A stretch of DNA of 6,520 nt, from assembly GCA_030424705.1 (NCBI GenBank), contig JAUHWJ010000120.1:1-6520 (forward strand). The letters are read 5' to 3'. Origin of the DNA: Alphaproteobacteria bacterium (GTDB taxonomy: Bacteria > Pseudomonadota > Alphaproteobacteria > Rhodobacterales > Rhodobacteraceae). Positions 1 through 5,529 of the stretch are shown in pieces. The notes beneath the pieces were generated by a model. That model was given only the letters and a program-made list of their open reading frames with translations, ran no database searches and had not been told where the DNA came from. Made by a program: the position numbers and the translations under genes. Each line of letters begins with the position of its first letter. The first letter of the stretch is position 1.

Positions 1-525
1 CCCGAGGAAGATCTGCGGCCACCACGTCACCCGCTTCATGAAGGGATAGATCGCCACGGGCAGCAGCGCCGCGACGCCGAGGGCGATGGCGAACGGGTTG
101 AAGGTGATGAGGATGAGGAAGGCGAGAAGCGCCTGCGCGACCATCCAGACGAGCGCGCCCCGCGCCGTGACCTGCCCCGAGGGGATGGGGCGGGAGCGCG
201 TCCGCTCCACCTTCCCGTCGAAATTCCGGTCTGTCACGTCATTCCAGGTGCAGCCCGCGCCGCGCATCAGGAAGGCGCCGATGGCCATGGAAAGGAAGAA
301 CCAGAGGTCCTCGATCCGCCACCCGGTCGCGGCGATGGCGAGGGCGAGGGATTGCCAGCAGGGGATGAGCAGAAGCCACGTCCCCGCCGGCCGGTCGGCG
401 CGGGAGAGGCGGAGCCAGGGGCGCGTCACGCGCGGCGCGAACCGGTCCACCCAGTTGCGGCGCGTCGCGTCGGCCACGCGGCCGTGATCGGAGTCGGGGC
501 TGGCGCCGGTCATGCGTTCGGTCAT
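1..525 (-). CDS. ubiA: 4-hydroxybenzoate polyprenyltransferase UbiA (N-terminal part, cut by window edge)
   Basis: Integral membrane prenyltransferase that attaches the polyprenyl tail to 4-hydroxybenzoate in ubiquinone synthesis. The reverse complement reads open for 175 codons from ATG at 525 to the left edge, so the C-terminal 40% or so of a roughly 300-residue family is missing. Visible marks are RPAGTWLLL (residues 45-53) in the first membrane helix, the first Asp-rich prenyl-diphosphate/Mg site NDVTDRNFD (N95, D96, D99, D103) after the MRGAGCTW lead-in, the RTRSRPIPSG loop (108-117), and further hydrophobic helices around 125-160. ATG at 525 is preferred over ATG at 513 because AAGG lies about 5 bases upstream of it, while the inner ATG has no such site. 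The first 30 or so residues are polar and probably cytoplasmic. It is divergent from rsmE. Identity rests on family motifs and is near certain. Confidence 0.95.
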   Translation of the reverse strand, partial: MTERMTGASPDSDHGRVADATRRNWVDRFAPRVTRPWLRLSRADRPAGTWLLLIPCWQSLALAIAATGWRIEDLWFFLSMAIGAFLMRGAGCTWNDVTDRNFDGKVERTRSRPIPSGQVTARGALVWMVAQALLAFLILITFNPFAIALGVAALLPVAIYPFMKRVTWWPQIFLG

Positions 526-534
526 ATTCGCCTT
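526..534. promoter_or_regulatory. 9-bp divergent gap between ubiA and rsmE starts
   Basis: Only nine bases separate the ATG of ubiA (minus, 525) from the ATG of rsmE (plus, 535). Core promoter elements for each gene must therefore lie largely inside the opposite coding sequence. ubiA has an AAGG ribosome-binding match, which overlaps the rsmE start codon on the other strand. rsmE has no Shine-Dalgarno match upstream. A CATATT at 523-528 could serve as a -10 element whose start point would fall on or next to the rsmE ATG, which would give a leaderless message. No convincing -35 goes with it, so this promoter reading is an inference. Confidence 0.4.
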
Positions 535-1263
535 ATGGCCCGCGACGAGACGAAAATCAGGCTCTTTGTGGAGGCGTCCCTCGCCCCCGGCGCATCTGTC
601 GCGCTGGGGCGGGAGCAGGCGCATTACCTCCTGACCGTCATGCGCCTCCCCCCCGGCGCCTCCGTCCTCCTCTTCAACGGGAGGGACGGGGAATGGCACG
701 CCCTCCTGGCCGAAGGAAGCCGGCGCGGCGCCGTGCTGATCTGCGAGGAGCGGACGCGGCCGCAATCGGAGCCGCCCGATCTCTGGCTTCTCTTCGCGCC
801 TGTGAAGAAGGCGCGCACCGTCTTCATCGCGGAGAAGGCGGCGGAGATGGGCGCGCGGCGCCTCCTCCCCGTCATCACCCGCCACACAAATGCGGAGCGT
901 GTGAACGCCGCGCGGCTCCGCGCCAACGCCGTGGAGGCGGCCGAGCAATGCGGGCTGCTCTCCGCGCCCGACGTCGCCGAGCCGCAGCGGCTCGAAGCGG
1001 CGCTCGCGGAATGGGACGGGGCGCGGCGCCTGATTTTCTGCGATGAGACGATGGCGGGCGGCGGCGCCTTCTCCGGCGTCGGCCCCGGCCCCGCCGCGAT
1101 CCTGACCGGCCCAGAGGGCGGCTTCGCCCCAGAGGAGGCGGAGATGCTCCGCGCGCTCCCCTTCTCGCAGCCCGTCTCGCTCGGCCCGCGCATTCTCCGG
1201 GCGGAGACGGCGGCGGTCGCGGCGATGGCGCTCTGGCAGGCGGCGGCAGGGGACTGGCGATGA
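535..1263 (+). CDS. rsmE: 16S rRNA (uracil1498-N3)-methyltransferase RsmE
   Basis: Methylates N3 of U1498 in helix 44 of 16S rRNA using S-adenosylmethionine; a SPOUT-class enzyme acting on the assembled small subunit. The protein is 242 residues, the usual family length. An N-terminal PUA-like RNA-binding part (about 1-75) carries HYLLTVMRL (30-38) and FNGRDGEW (48-55). The SPOUT knot domain follows, with KKARTVFIAEKAAEMG (91-106), EAAEQCG (134-140), the SAM-site loop GPEGGF (192-197) and LGPRILRAETA (216-226). The frame stays open further upstream, back to 352, but that part is antisense to ubiA and unlike the family. ATG 535 is chosen because family homology (RLFVEASL) begins a few residues after it. 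It has no clear Shine-Dalgarno. Its stop overlaps the next gene by ATGA, which implies translational coupling. Confidence 0.95.
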   Translation: MARDETKIRLFVEASLAPGASVALGREQAHYLLTVMRLPPGASVLLFNGRDGEWHALLAEGSRRGAVLICEERTRPQSEPPDLWLLFAPVKKARTVFIAEKAAEMGARRLLPVITRHTNAERVNAARLRANAVEAAEQCGLLSAPDVAEPQRLEAALAEWDGARRLIFCDETMAGGGAFSGVGPGPAAILTGPEGGFAPEEAEMLRALPFSQPVSLGPRILRAETAAVAAMALWQAAAGDWR

Positions 1264-1832
1264 GCTTCCTCCGCCCCGAAGCGCGCCGCGCCCTTTCCCG
1301 CTGGGGGGAGACGGCGATCTACGCGCTCGTCACCGCCGCCGCGCTCTGGTGGATCGTGGCGGACAGCGCGCTGGCGGGGCCGTGGCGCTGGGGCCTCGCC
1401 GGCTTCGTCCTCATCGCGGGCCTCCTCCTTTCCCGCTCCGCCGCGCTCTCCGCCCTCGGGCGGCGCGAGGCTTCGGCGCCCGGCGTGGTGAATGTGGACG
1501 AGCGGCGCGTCGCCTATCTCGGCCCGCATCAGGGCGGGTTCGTCAGCCTCGACGAGCTTCAGGCGATCGAGATCTGGTCGGCGGACGACGCGCATTTCCG
1601 GCACGAGGCGGAATGGGTGCTGCGCGGGCCGGCCGGCGAAAGCGCGCTGATCGTCCCGGTCTCGGCGCTCGGGGCGGAACGGCTGATCGACGCCTTCGCC
1701 GCCCTCCCCGGCTTCGCCCCGGCCCGCGCCTTCGCCGCGCTCGCCGCGCCGCCGGGTCAGACCATCACGATCTGGCGCCGCGGCGCCGGCCCCGTAAGGC
1801 CGGCCCTTGCCGGCGGCGCGGCGGCGGATTAA
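1260..1832 (+). CDS. Uncharacterised two-helix membrane protein between rsmE and gshA
   Basis: I cannot assign a named family or a function. The 190-residue product has a basic N-terminus (RPEARRALSR), two hydrophobic helices at about 18-35 and 43-62 joined by a short loop, and then a soluble region. The soluble part (about 76-150) alternates short strands (VVNVDERRVAYLGP, GGFVSLDELQAIEIW, WVLRGP, ALIVPVSA) and ends in a helix (ERLIDAFAALPG). This pattern resembles a small PH-like beta domain, which is inference only. The positive N-terminus suggests both ends face the cytoplasm. The tail is low-complexity Ala/Gly/Pro. The start overlaps the rsmE stop as ATGA and gshA begins 50 bases after its stop, so it is probably co-transcribed with both. 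I recall similar proteins in this position in Rhodobacteraceae but cannot verify this here. The gene is real on grounds of operon packing, length and membrane layout. Confidence 0.8.
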   Translation: MSFLRPEARRALSRWGETAIYALVTAAALWWIVADSALAGPWRWGLAGFVLIAGLLLSRSAALSALGRREASAPGVVNVDERRVAYLGPHQGGFVSLDELQAIEIWSADDAHFRHEAEWVLRGPAGESALIVPVSALGAERLIDAFAALPGFAPARAFAALAAPPGQTITIWRRGAGPVRPALAGGAAAD

Positions 1833-1863
1833 CCCAAGCGCGGGTCGGCGCGGATCGGCCGTC

Positions 1864-1874
1864 AGGAAGAGGGG
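1864..1874 (+). promoter_or_regulatory. Ribosome binding site of gshA
   Basis: A purine-rich run, AGGAAGAGGGG, lies in the 50-base gap after the membrane-protein gene. Its GAGG core sits about 10 bases before ATG 1883. This decides the gshA start, because the same frame stays open far upstream through the preceding gene and has no other supported start. It suggests gshA is translated independently and not by coupling. Confidence 0.65.
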
Positions 1875-1882
1875 CCAGCGCC

Positions 1883-3253
1883 ATGTCCATCCCGCAACAG
1901 GGCGGCGGCGTGATCGAAAGCCGCGACCAGCTCGCCGCCTATCTCGAATCGGGGTGCAAGCCGAAGGCGGACTGGCGGATCGGCACCGAGCACGAGAAGT
2001 TCGGCTTCCGCCTCGAAGACCGGAAGCCGCTGCCCTATGAGGGCGCCTGCTCGATCCGCTCCATGCTCGAAGGCCTGAGGGACGGATTCGGCTGGGCCGA
2101 GGTCCGCGAGGGCGAGAACCTCATTGGCCTCGTCAAGGACGGCGCGAATGTCAGCCTGGAGCCGGGCGGGCAACTCGAACTTTCCGGCGCGCCGCTGGAG
2201 ACGATCCATCAGACCTGCGACGAGGTGAACGAGCATCTCCGCGAGGTGAAGACGGTGGCGGACCGGATCGGCGCAGGCTTCATCGGCCTCGGCGCCGCGC
2301 CGGACTGGGGCCATGACGAGATGCCGATGATGCCGAAGGGCCGCTACCGGCTGATGACGGACTATATGGGCCGCGTCGGCACCCACGGCACGCAGATGAT
2401 GTATCGCACCTGCACAGTGCAGGTGAATCTCGACTTCTCCTCAGAGCCCGACATGGTGAAGAAGTTGCGCGTCGCGCTGGCTCTCCAGCCGGTCGCAACG
2501 GCCCTCTTCGCCAATTCGCCGTATTTCGAAGGTAAGCGGAACGGCCATCTGAGCTGGCGGAGCCGGATCTGGCGCGATCTCGACGCGGCGCGCACAGGCA
2601 CATTGCCCTTCGTCTTCGAAGAGGGATTCGGATTCGAGCGCTGGGTGGACTATGCGCTCGATGTGCCGATGTATTTCGTCTACCGCGACGGCAAGTATAT
2701 CGACGCGCTCGGCCAGTCCTTCCGGGACTTCCTCGATGGCAGGCTCCCCGCCCTCCCCGGCGAAGCCCCGACGCTCTCCGACTTCGCCGATCACCTGACC
2801 ACGATCTTCCCCGAGGCGCGGCTGAAGAAATTCATCGAAATGCGCGGGGCGGATGGCGGCCCCTGGCGGCGCATCTGCGCGCTCCCGGCGCTCTGGGTCG
2901 GCCTGATCTATGACGAGGCGGCGCTCGACGCGGCCTGGGAGCTCTGCAAGGGCTGGGACGCGGAGACGCGGGATGCGTTCCGGGTGGACGCGTCCGTCCG
3001 CGGTCTGAAGGCCGAGGTCGCGGGCCGCCCGGCGCTTGAGATCGCGCGGGAGACGCTGGCCATCGCGGAGGCGGGGCTGAAGGCCCGCGCCCGACCCGGC
3101 GCCGGCGGGATGCTCCCGGACGAAACGCATTTCCTCAACGCCCTGCACGAGATCGTGGAGACGGGGGAGACGCCGGCGGAGGAGCTGATCCGCCGCTTCG
3201 AGGGCGAATGGGCCGGCGATTTCGGCGCCATGTTCCGAGACTGCGCCTATTGA
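1883..3253 (+). CDS. gshA: Glutamate-cysteine ligase, plant/alphaproteobacterial type
   Basis: ATP-dependent cytoplasmic ligase joining the gamma-carboxylate of glutamate to cysteine, the first and usually limiting step of glutathione synthesis. The 456-residue product belongs to the GCS2-type ligases shared by plants and alphaproteobacteria, not to the E. coli GshA type. Motifs in order: WRIGTEHEKFGF (31-42, catalytic glutamates), LEPGGQLELSGAPLETIHQTC (92-112), RYRLMTDYM (154-162), RTCTVQVNLDFSSE (175-188), SWRSRIW (224-230), FGFERWVDYALDVPMYF (249-265), GQSFRDFL (277-284), HLTTIFPEARLK (304-315) and EMRGADGGPWRRICALPA (319-336). From memory of Arabidopsis GSH1, Cys112 and Cys332 align with the cysteines of one of its two disulfides. 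The other pair is replaced by Ala275 and Ala290. The gene is third in a likely operon after rsmE. gshB is not in the window. The identity is very secure; redox control is inference. Confidence 0.96.
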   Translation: MSIPQQGGGVIESRDQLAAYLESGCKPKADWRIGTEHEKFGFRLEDRKPLPYEGACSIRSMLEGLRDGFGWAEVREGENLIGLVKDGANVSLEPGGQLELSGAPLETIHQTCDEVNEHLREVKTVADRIGAGFIGLGAAPDWGHDEMPMMPKGRYRLMTDYMGRVGTHGTQMMYRTCTVQVNLDFSSEPDMVKKLRVALALQPVATALFANSPYFEGKRNGHLSWRSRIWRDLDAARTGTLPFVFEEGFGFERWVDYALDVPMYFVYRDGKYIDALGQSFRDFLDGRLPALPGEAPTLSDFADHLTTIFPEARLKKFIEMRGADGGPWRRICALPALWVGLIYDEAALDAAWELCKGWDAETRDAFRVDASVRGLKAEVAGRPALEIARETLAIAEAGLKARARPGAGGMLPDETHFLNALHEIVETGETPAEELIRRFEGEWAGDFGAMFRDCAY

Positions 3254-3268
3254 GCGAAGAAACGCGAA

Positions 3269-3299
3269 CGCCGCCCCCTCCTTGCCCGAGGGGGCGGCG
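3269..3299 (+). terminator. 12-bp GC hairpin downstream of gshA
   Basis: A perfect 12-bp stem (3269-3280 with 3288-3299, core GCCGCCCCCTC / GAGGGGGCGGC) closes a 7-base loop, 15 bases after the gshA stop. No T-run follows on the plus strand, so it is not a textbook intrinsic terminator for gshA, though position and stability suit transcript ending or 3'-end protection. Read on the minus strand it is followed by TTCGCGTTTCTTC, a moderately T-rich tail, so it may also stop transcription arriving from fpr. Confidence 0.7.
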
Positions 3300-3449
3300 C
3301 GCGCACCACAAACAACACTCACTCATCCCGCGGGAAACCAGCCCCACCCCGCTTTACCCCCACCCAACTCCGTCTCGGCGCCTTGCGGCCCGCCCCGTCG
3401 CCGCCGTCGCCCGATGACCCTTACCTAAAGGTCAACCAAGGCGGAAAGG

Positions 3450-3465
3450 CGGCGCGGATGCGCCG
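3450..3465 (-). terminator. Candidate fpr terminator hairpin
   Basis: A perfect 6-bp stem (3450-3455 with 3460-3465) has a 4-base loop. Read in the fpr direction it is CGGCGC-ATCC-GCGCCG followed by CCTTTCC. It lies about 60 bases past the fpr stop. The T content is modest, so this is only a candidate. Confidence 0.35.
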
Positions 3466-3500
3466 GGGCCGGGGCGGTTCGGGGGTATCTTCGCGGCGCG

Positions 3501-3516
3501 CGTGCGAAAGCGCACG
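3501..3516 (-). terminator. Small hairpin just after fpr
   Basis: CGTGCG pairs with CGCACG around a 4-base loop, 11 bases after the fpr stop on the minus strand. No T-run follows in the fpr direction. It could protect the 3' end or add to termination with the hairpin at 3450-3465. Support is structural only. Confidence 0.3.
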
Positions 3517-3527
3517 GCCGCGGTGCG

Positions 3528-4352
3528 TCAGTCGACGAAGGCGCGCTCGACGACGAATTCCGCAGGACGGTTGTTCGCGCCCTCGGTCAGCCCCGCCTTT
3601 TCGCAGAGCGCCTTGCAGTCCCGCAGCATCTCCATCGAGCCGCAGATCATCACCCGGTCATGCGCCGGGTCGAAGGGCGGAACGCCGAGCGCGGCGAAGA
3701 GGGAGCCGTCCTCGATCCGCGTCGTGATGCGGCCCATCGTCGGATATGCCTCCCGCGTCGTCGCAGGAACATGGACCAGCTGCGCCGTCGCCATCTCGCC
3801 CAAAAGCTCGTTCGCCTTCGTCTCCGCCACGATCTCGTGGCCATAGGCGAGTTCTGCGACCTCCCGGCATGAATGGGTCAGAATCACCTGCTCGAATTTC
3901 TCATAGGTCTCCGGGTCCCGGATCAGGGAGGCGAAGGGCGCGATCCCCGTGCCGGTGGAAAGCATCCAGAGCCGCTTTCCGGGCAGCAGCGCGTCGTTCA
4001 CCAGCGTTCCCGTGGCCTTCTTCCGCATCAGCACCCGGTCGCCCGGCTTCAGATGCTGGAGCACGGAGGTCAGCGGCCCGTCCTCCACCTTGATGGAGAA
4101 GAACTCGATTTCCTCATCCCAGGAAGGCGAGGCGATGGAATAGGCGCGGTAGAGCGGCTTCCCCTCGATCTCGAGCCCGATCATCACGAACTCGCCGGAG
4201 CGGAAGCGGAATTCCGCCGGCCGCTCCGTCCGGAAGGCGAATAGTCGGTCCGTGTAATGCGTGACCTTGAGCACCTCGAGCGCGTAGATCCCGGCGGGAA
4301 CGGGGTCCGGGATGCGGACTTCAGGGGCGGCGGCGATGCGGTCTTCGGGCAT
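3528..4352 (-). CDS. fpr: Ferredoxin/flavodoxin-NADP+ reductase, bacterial type
   Basis: Cytoplasmic FAD enzyme that moves electrons between NADP(H) and ferredoxin or flavodoxin, supplying low-potential electrons for biosynthesis and oxidative-stress defence. The protein is 274 residues, close to the Rhodobacter and Azotobacter enzymes. The FAD domain (about 22-125) has FRFRSGEFVMIGL (48-60), the FAD motif RAYSIAS (69-75) and GPLTSVLQHL (92-101). The NADP domain (about 126-274) has LLPGKRLWMLSTGTGIAPF (122-140), HSCREVAELAYG (160-171), TTREAY (198-203), MGRIT (206-210) and CGS (237-239). It ends EFVVERAFVD. Ala271-Phe272 in place of a C-terminal Tyr, plus a short tail, mark the bacterial subclass and not the plastid one. 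The start is supported by GGAGAAGGGG shortly upstream. It is monocistronic or last in its unit, since 124 bp separate it from the thioesterase gene behind it. Confidence 0.95.
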   Translation of the reverse strand: MPEDRIAAAPEVRIPDPVPAGIYALEVLKVTHYTDRLFAFRTERPAEFRFRSGEFVMIGLEIEGKPLYRAYSIASPSWDEEIEFFSIKVEDGPLTSVLQHLKPGDRVLMRKKATGTLVNDALLPGKRLWMLSTGTGIAPFASLIRDPETYEKFEQVILTHSCREVAELAYGHEIVAETKANELLGEMATAQLVHVPATTREAYPTMGRITTRIEDGSLFAALGVPPFDPAHDRVMICGSMEMLRDCKALCEKAGLTEGANNRPAEFVVERAFVD

Positions 4353-4476
4353 GGCGCGCCCCTTCTCCGGTCTCTCGATGGCCGCGAAACTAAGCGGCGC
4401 GGCGCGGAATGCAACGGCGGAACGCCGATTTCACGTTGAATAATTCTTTCCCGATATATACAACACCGATCAATCG
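4353..4476 (-). promoter_or_regulatory. fpr leader with AT-rich patch and inverted repeat
   Basis: This 124-bp gap lies between the thioesterase stop and the fpr start. The half nearest the thioesterase (about 4430-4476) is strikingly AT-rich against the GC-rich surroundings, with TATATAT at 4454-4460 and the inverted repeat GAAT-A-ATTC at 4438-4446. This is the expected place for the fpr promoter and a regulator site, but I could not fit a -35/-10 pair with good spacing. The leader also holds a small hairpin, CGGCG-GAA-CGCCG (4415-4427). The ribosome binding site GGAGAAGGGG falls at roughly 4361-4370 on the minus strand. Confidence 0.5.
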
Positions 4477-4902
4477 TTAATCTCCGATGCTCCGCTCGAA
4501 GACGCCGCGCAGCCAGTCCGGGAACGGGCGGGAAAGCCGGGTTTCCGGGTCGAAATAGACGTTCACGCAGGTCGCCGTCGCATGGCAGACGCCGTTGAGA
4601 AAGCACCCGTATCCGGTCGTGATCGAGGAGCGGCCGACCCGCAGCATCCGCCCGCCGACTTCGACGATCCCGGGGAAGTGCATCTCCTTCCGGTAGTCGA
4701 TGGCGACATGGGCGAGCACGAAGTTGAGGCTCTGGTCCTGCTCGTTCTTCAGGATCTCGGTGAAGAGCCCGATCCGCCCCGCCTCGATCAGCGCGGCATA
4801 GGCCACGTTGTTGACGTGGCCCATCGAATCCTGATCCGAATAGCGAAGCGAGACAGGCTCGAAGAAGCGGAAGGCGAAGCGGTCGGTCAGATCGGGGTTC
4901 AT
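4477..4902 (-). CDS. Hotdog-fold acyl-CoA thioesterase (4HBT/YbgC-like)
   Basis: Predicted to hydrolyse an acyl-CoA or related thioester in the cytoplasm; the substrate is unknown. The 141-residue protein is one hotdog domain. The family signature is YSDQDSMGHVNNVAYAALIEAGR (21-43). Asp25 matches the catalytic aspartate of Pseudomonas 4-hydroxybenzoyl-CoA thioesterase, and GHVNN is the active-site loop and helix start. The central strands follow: LAHVAIDYRKEMHFPGIVEV (63-82), GRSSITTGYG (90-99) and ATATCVNVYFD (108-118), ending in a short helix DWLRGVFE. ATG 4902 is preferred since AGAGGA lies about 11 bases upstream and homology starts soon after. It is divergent from the histidine phosphatase gene across 74 bp and lies in the same direction as fpr. 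The AT-rich gap argues for a separate fpr promoter. The fold is secure; the biological role is open. Confidence 0.9.
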   Translation of the reverse strand: MNPDLTDRFAFRFFEPVSLRYSDQDSMGHVNNVAYAALIEAGRIGLFTEILKNEQDQSLNFVLAHVAIDYRKEMHFPGIVEVGGRMLRVGRSSITTGYGCFLNGVCHATATCVNVYFDPETRLSRPFPDWLRGVFERSIGD

Positions 4903-4976
4903 GCGGCGGTCGGTCCTCTTGATGCGCCGGGATCATTCCGCCCAATGCGGGTCGGCGCAAGGGGCGGGGGACGGCG
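4903..4976. promoter_or_regulatory. Divergent intergenic region, thioesterase / phosphatase
   Basis: The 74 bp between two divergent starts must carry or overlap both promoters. An imperfect-looking region holds the short inverted repeat TGAT-N8-ATCA (4920-4935). TTGATG at 4919-4924 could be a plus-strand -35, but no good -10 follows at the right spacing. The phosphatase start is preceded by a G-rich run (GGGGCGGGGG, 4961-4970) that is a weak ribosome binding site at best. Confidence 0.35.
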
Positions 4977-5525
4977 ATGAAGATCGGGCATCGGTTCTGG
5001 TTCCTCCGTCATGGCGAGACGACCTGGAACGCCATCGGCAAGACGCAGGGGCAGCTTGACGCGCCCCTTTCCGATCTCGGCCGCGCGCAGGCGGCGGAGG
5101 CCGCGCGCTTGCTGGCGTCCGAGCCGATCTCCCGCATCGTCGCCTCCCCGCTGTCTCGCGCACGCCATACGGCGGAGGCGGCGGCGGAGGCGACAGGCGC
5201 GGCGCTCGACTTCGACCCCGACCTGATGGAATGCCATCTCGGCGACTTGCAGGGGCAGCCGCGCGGAGAGTTCGTGCGGGAATACTTCGAGGGGACCTGG
5301 AGCCCGCCCGGCGGCGAGCCCTATCCCGTTTTCGCCGCCCGTGTCCGCGCGGCGATGGCGCGGGCTGTCACCGGTCCCGGCGTCCTGATCGTCGCGCATG
5401 GCGGGCTCTGGCACGCGGCCTGCGGCGCGGCGCCCATCGCCCCGAAACTCTGGCCGATGCCGAATGCGCTCCCGATCCGGGTCACGCCCGGCCCGGCGGA
5501 GTGGCGGGCCGAGCCCCTCGGATAG
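4977..5525 (+). CDS. Histidine phosphatase family protein (phosphoglycerate-mutase-like)
   Basis: Small cytoplasmic phosphatase of the branch-1 histidine phosphatase superfamily, which works through a phosphohistidine intermediate. The substrate is not evident: relatives act on sugar phosphates, alpha-ribazole phosphate or phosphoglycerate. The 182-residue protein shows the catalytic RHGET at 11-15 (Arg11, nucleophile His12), WN at 17-18, GQLDAPLSDLGRAQA (25-39), the phosphate-pocket stretch ASPLSRARHTAE (56-67, Arg61), ECHLGDLQG (85-93, with Glu85 the likely general acid) and VAHGG (139-143, His141). All four core catalytic positions are present. It has no signal peptide. ATG 4977 begins six residues before the first strand, as usual in the family. 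It converges on the amidohydrolase gene with 4 bp between stop codons. It is divergent from the thioesterase; shared function is possible but unproven. Confidence 0.92.
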   Translation: MKIGHRFWFLRHGETTWNAIGKTQGQLDAPLSDLGRAQAAEAARLLASEPISRIVASPLSRARHTAEAAAEATGAALDFDPDLMECHLGDLQGQPRGEFVREYFEGTWSPPGGEPYPVFAARVRAAMARAVTGPGVLIVAHGGLWHAACGAAPIAPKLWPMPNALPIRVTPGPAEWRAEPLG

Positions 5526-5529
5526 CGTC

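Larger units (their letters stand above)
3254..3527. other. Non-coding gap between convergent gshA and fpr
   Basis: This 274-bp stretch separates the gshA stop from the fpr stop. Small open frames in it are arginine- and proline-rich readings of GC-rich DNA with no family resemblance. It holds a strong hairpin near gshA (3269-3299), two 6-bp hairpins nearer fpr (3450-3465 and 3501-3516) and a 10-bp palindrome TCCCGCGGGA at 3326-3335. The middle is C-rich on the plus strand (about 3340-3410), which could favour Rho-dependent ending of gshA transcripts. That is inferred from composition only. I see no promoter hexamers that would support a small RNA. Confidence 0.6.

Noticed and set aside
86..487. 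133-residue plus-strand frame at the left edge
   Set aside because: Antisense to ubiA, whose translation shows the NDxxDxxxD site and neighbouring family motifs.
624..1604. 326-residue open frame on the minus strand across rsmE and the membrane-protein gene
   Set aside because: It is rich in Ala, Arg, Ser and Pro with no family motifs, and lies antisense to a clear RsmE. This is typical of GC-rich DNA where stops are rare.
1799..1814. GCCGGC-CCTT-GCCGGC hairpin near the end of the membrane-protein gene
   Set aside because: It lies inside the coding sequence with no T-run, and such self-complementary GC hexamers are common in this composition.
1349..1882. In-frame upstream extension of gshA by 178 codons
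   Set aside because: The extra part is Arg/Pro/Gly-rich out-of-frame reading of the membrane-protein gene. Family homology and the ribosome binding site both place the start at 1883.
2441..3322. 293-residue minus-strand frame antisense to gshA
   Set aside because: No recognisable motifs; it is a codon-bias shadow of the strongly supported gshA.
3326..3335. TCCCGCGGGA palindrome after gshA as an operator
   Set aside because: It lies downstream of two converging genes, and a short GC palindrome is expected by chance here.
4467..4476. TTGAT on the minus strand as an FNR-type half-site upstream of fpr
   Set aside because: The second half, ATCAA at the required 4-base spacing, is absent.
4184..5414. 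Long minus-strand frames at 4184-4960 and 4899-5414
   Set aside because: The first is an out-of-frame reading of the thioesterase and fpr start, the second is antisense to the histidine phosphatase. Both are Arg/Pro-rich and lack motifs.
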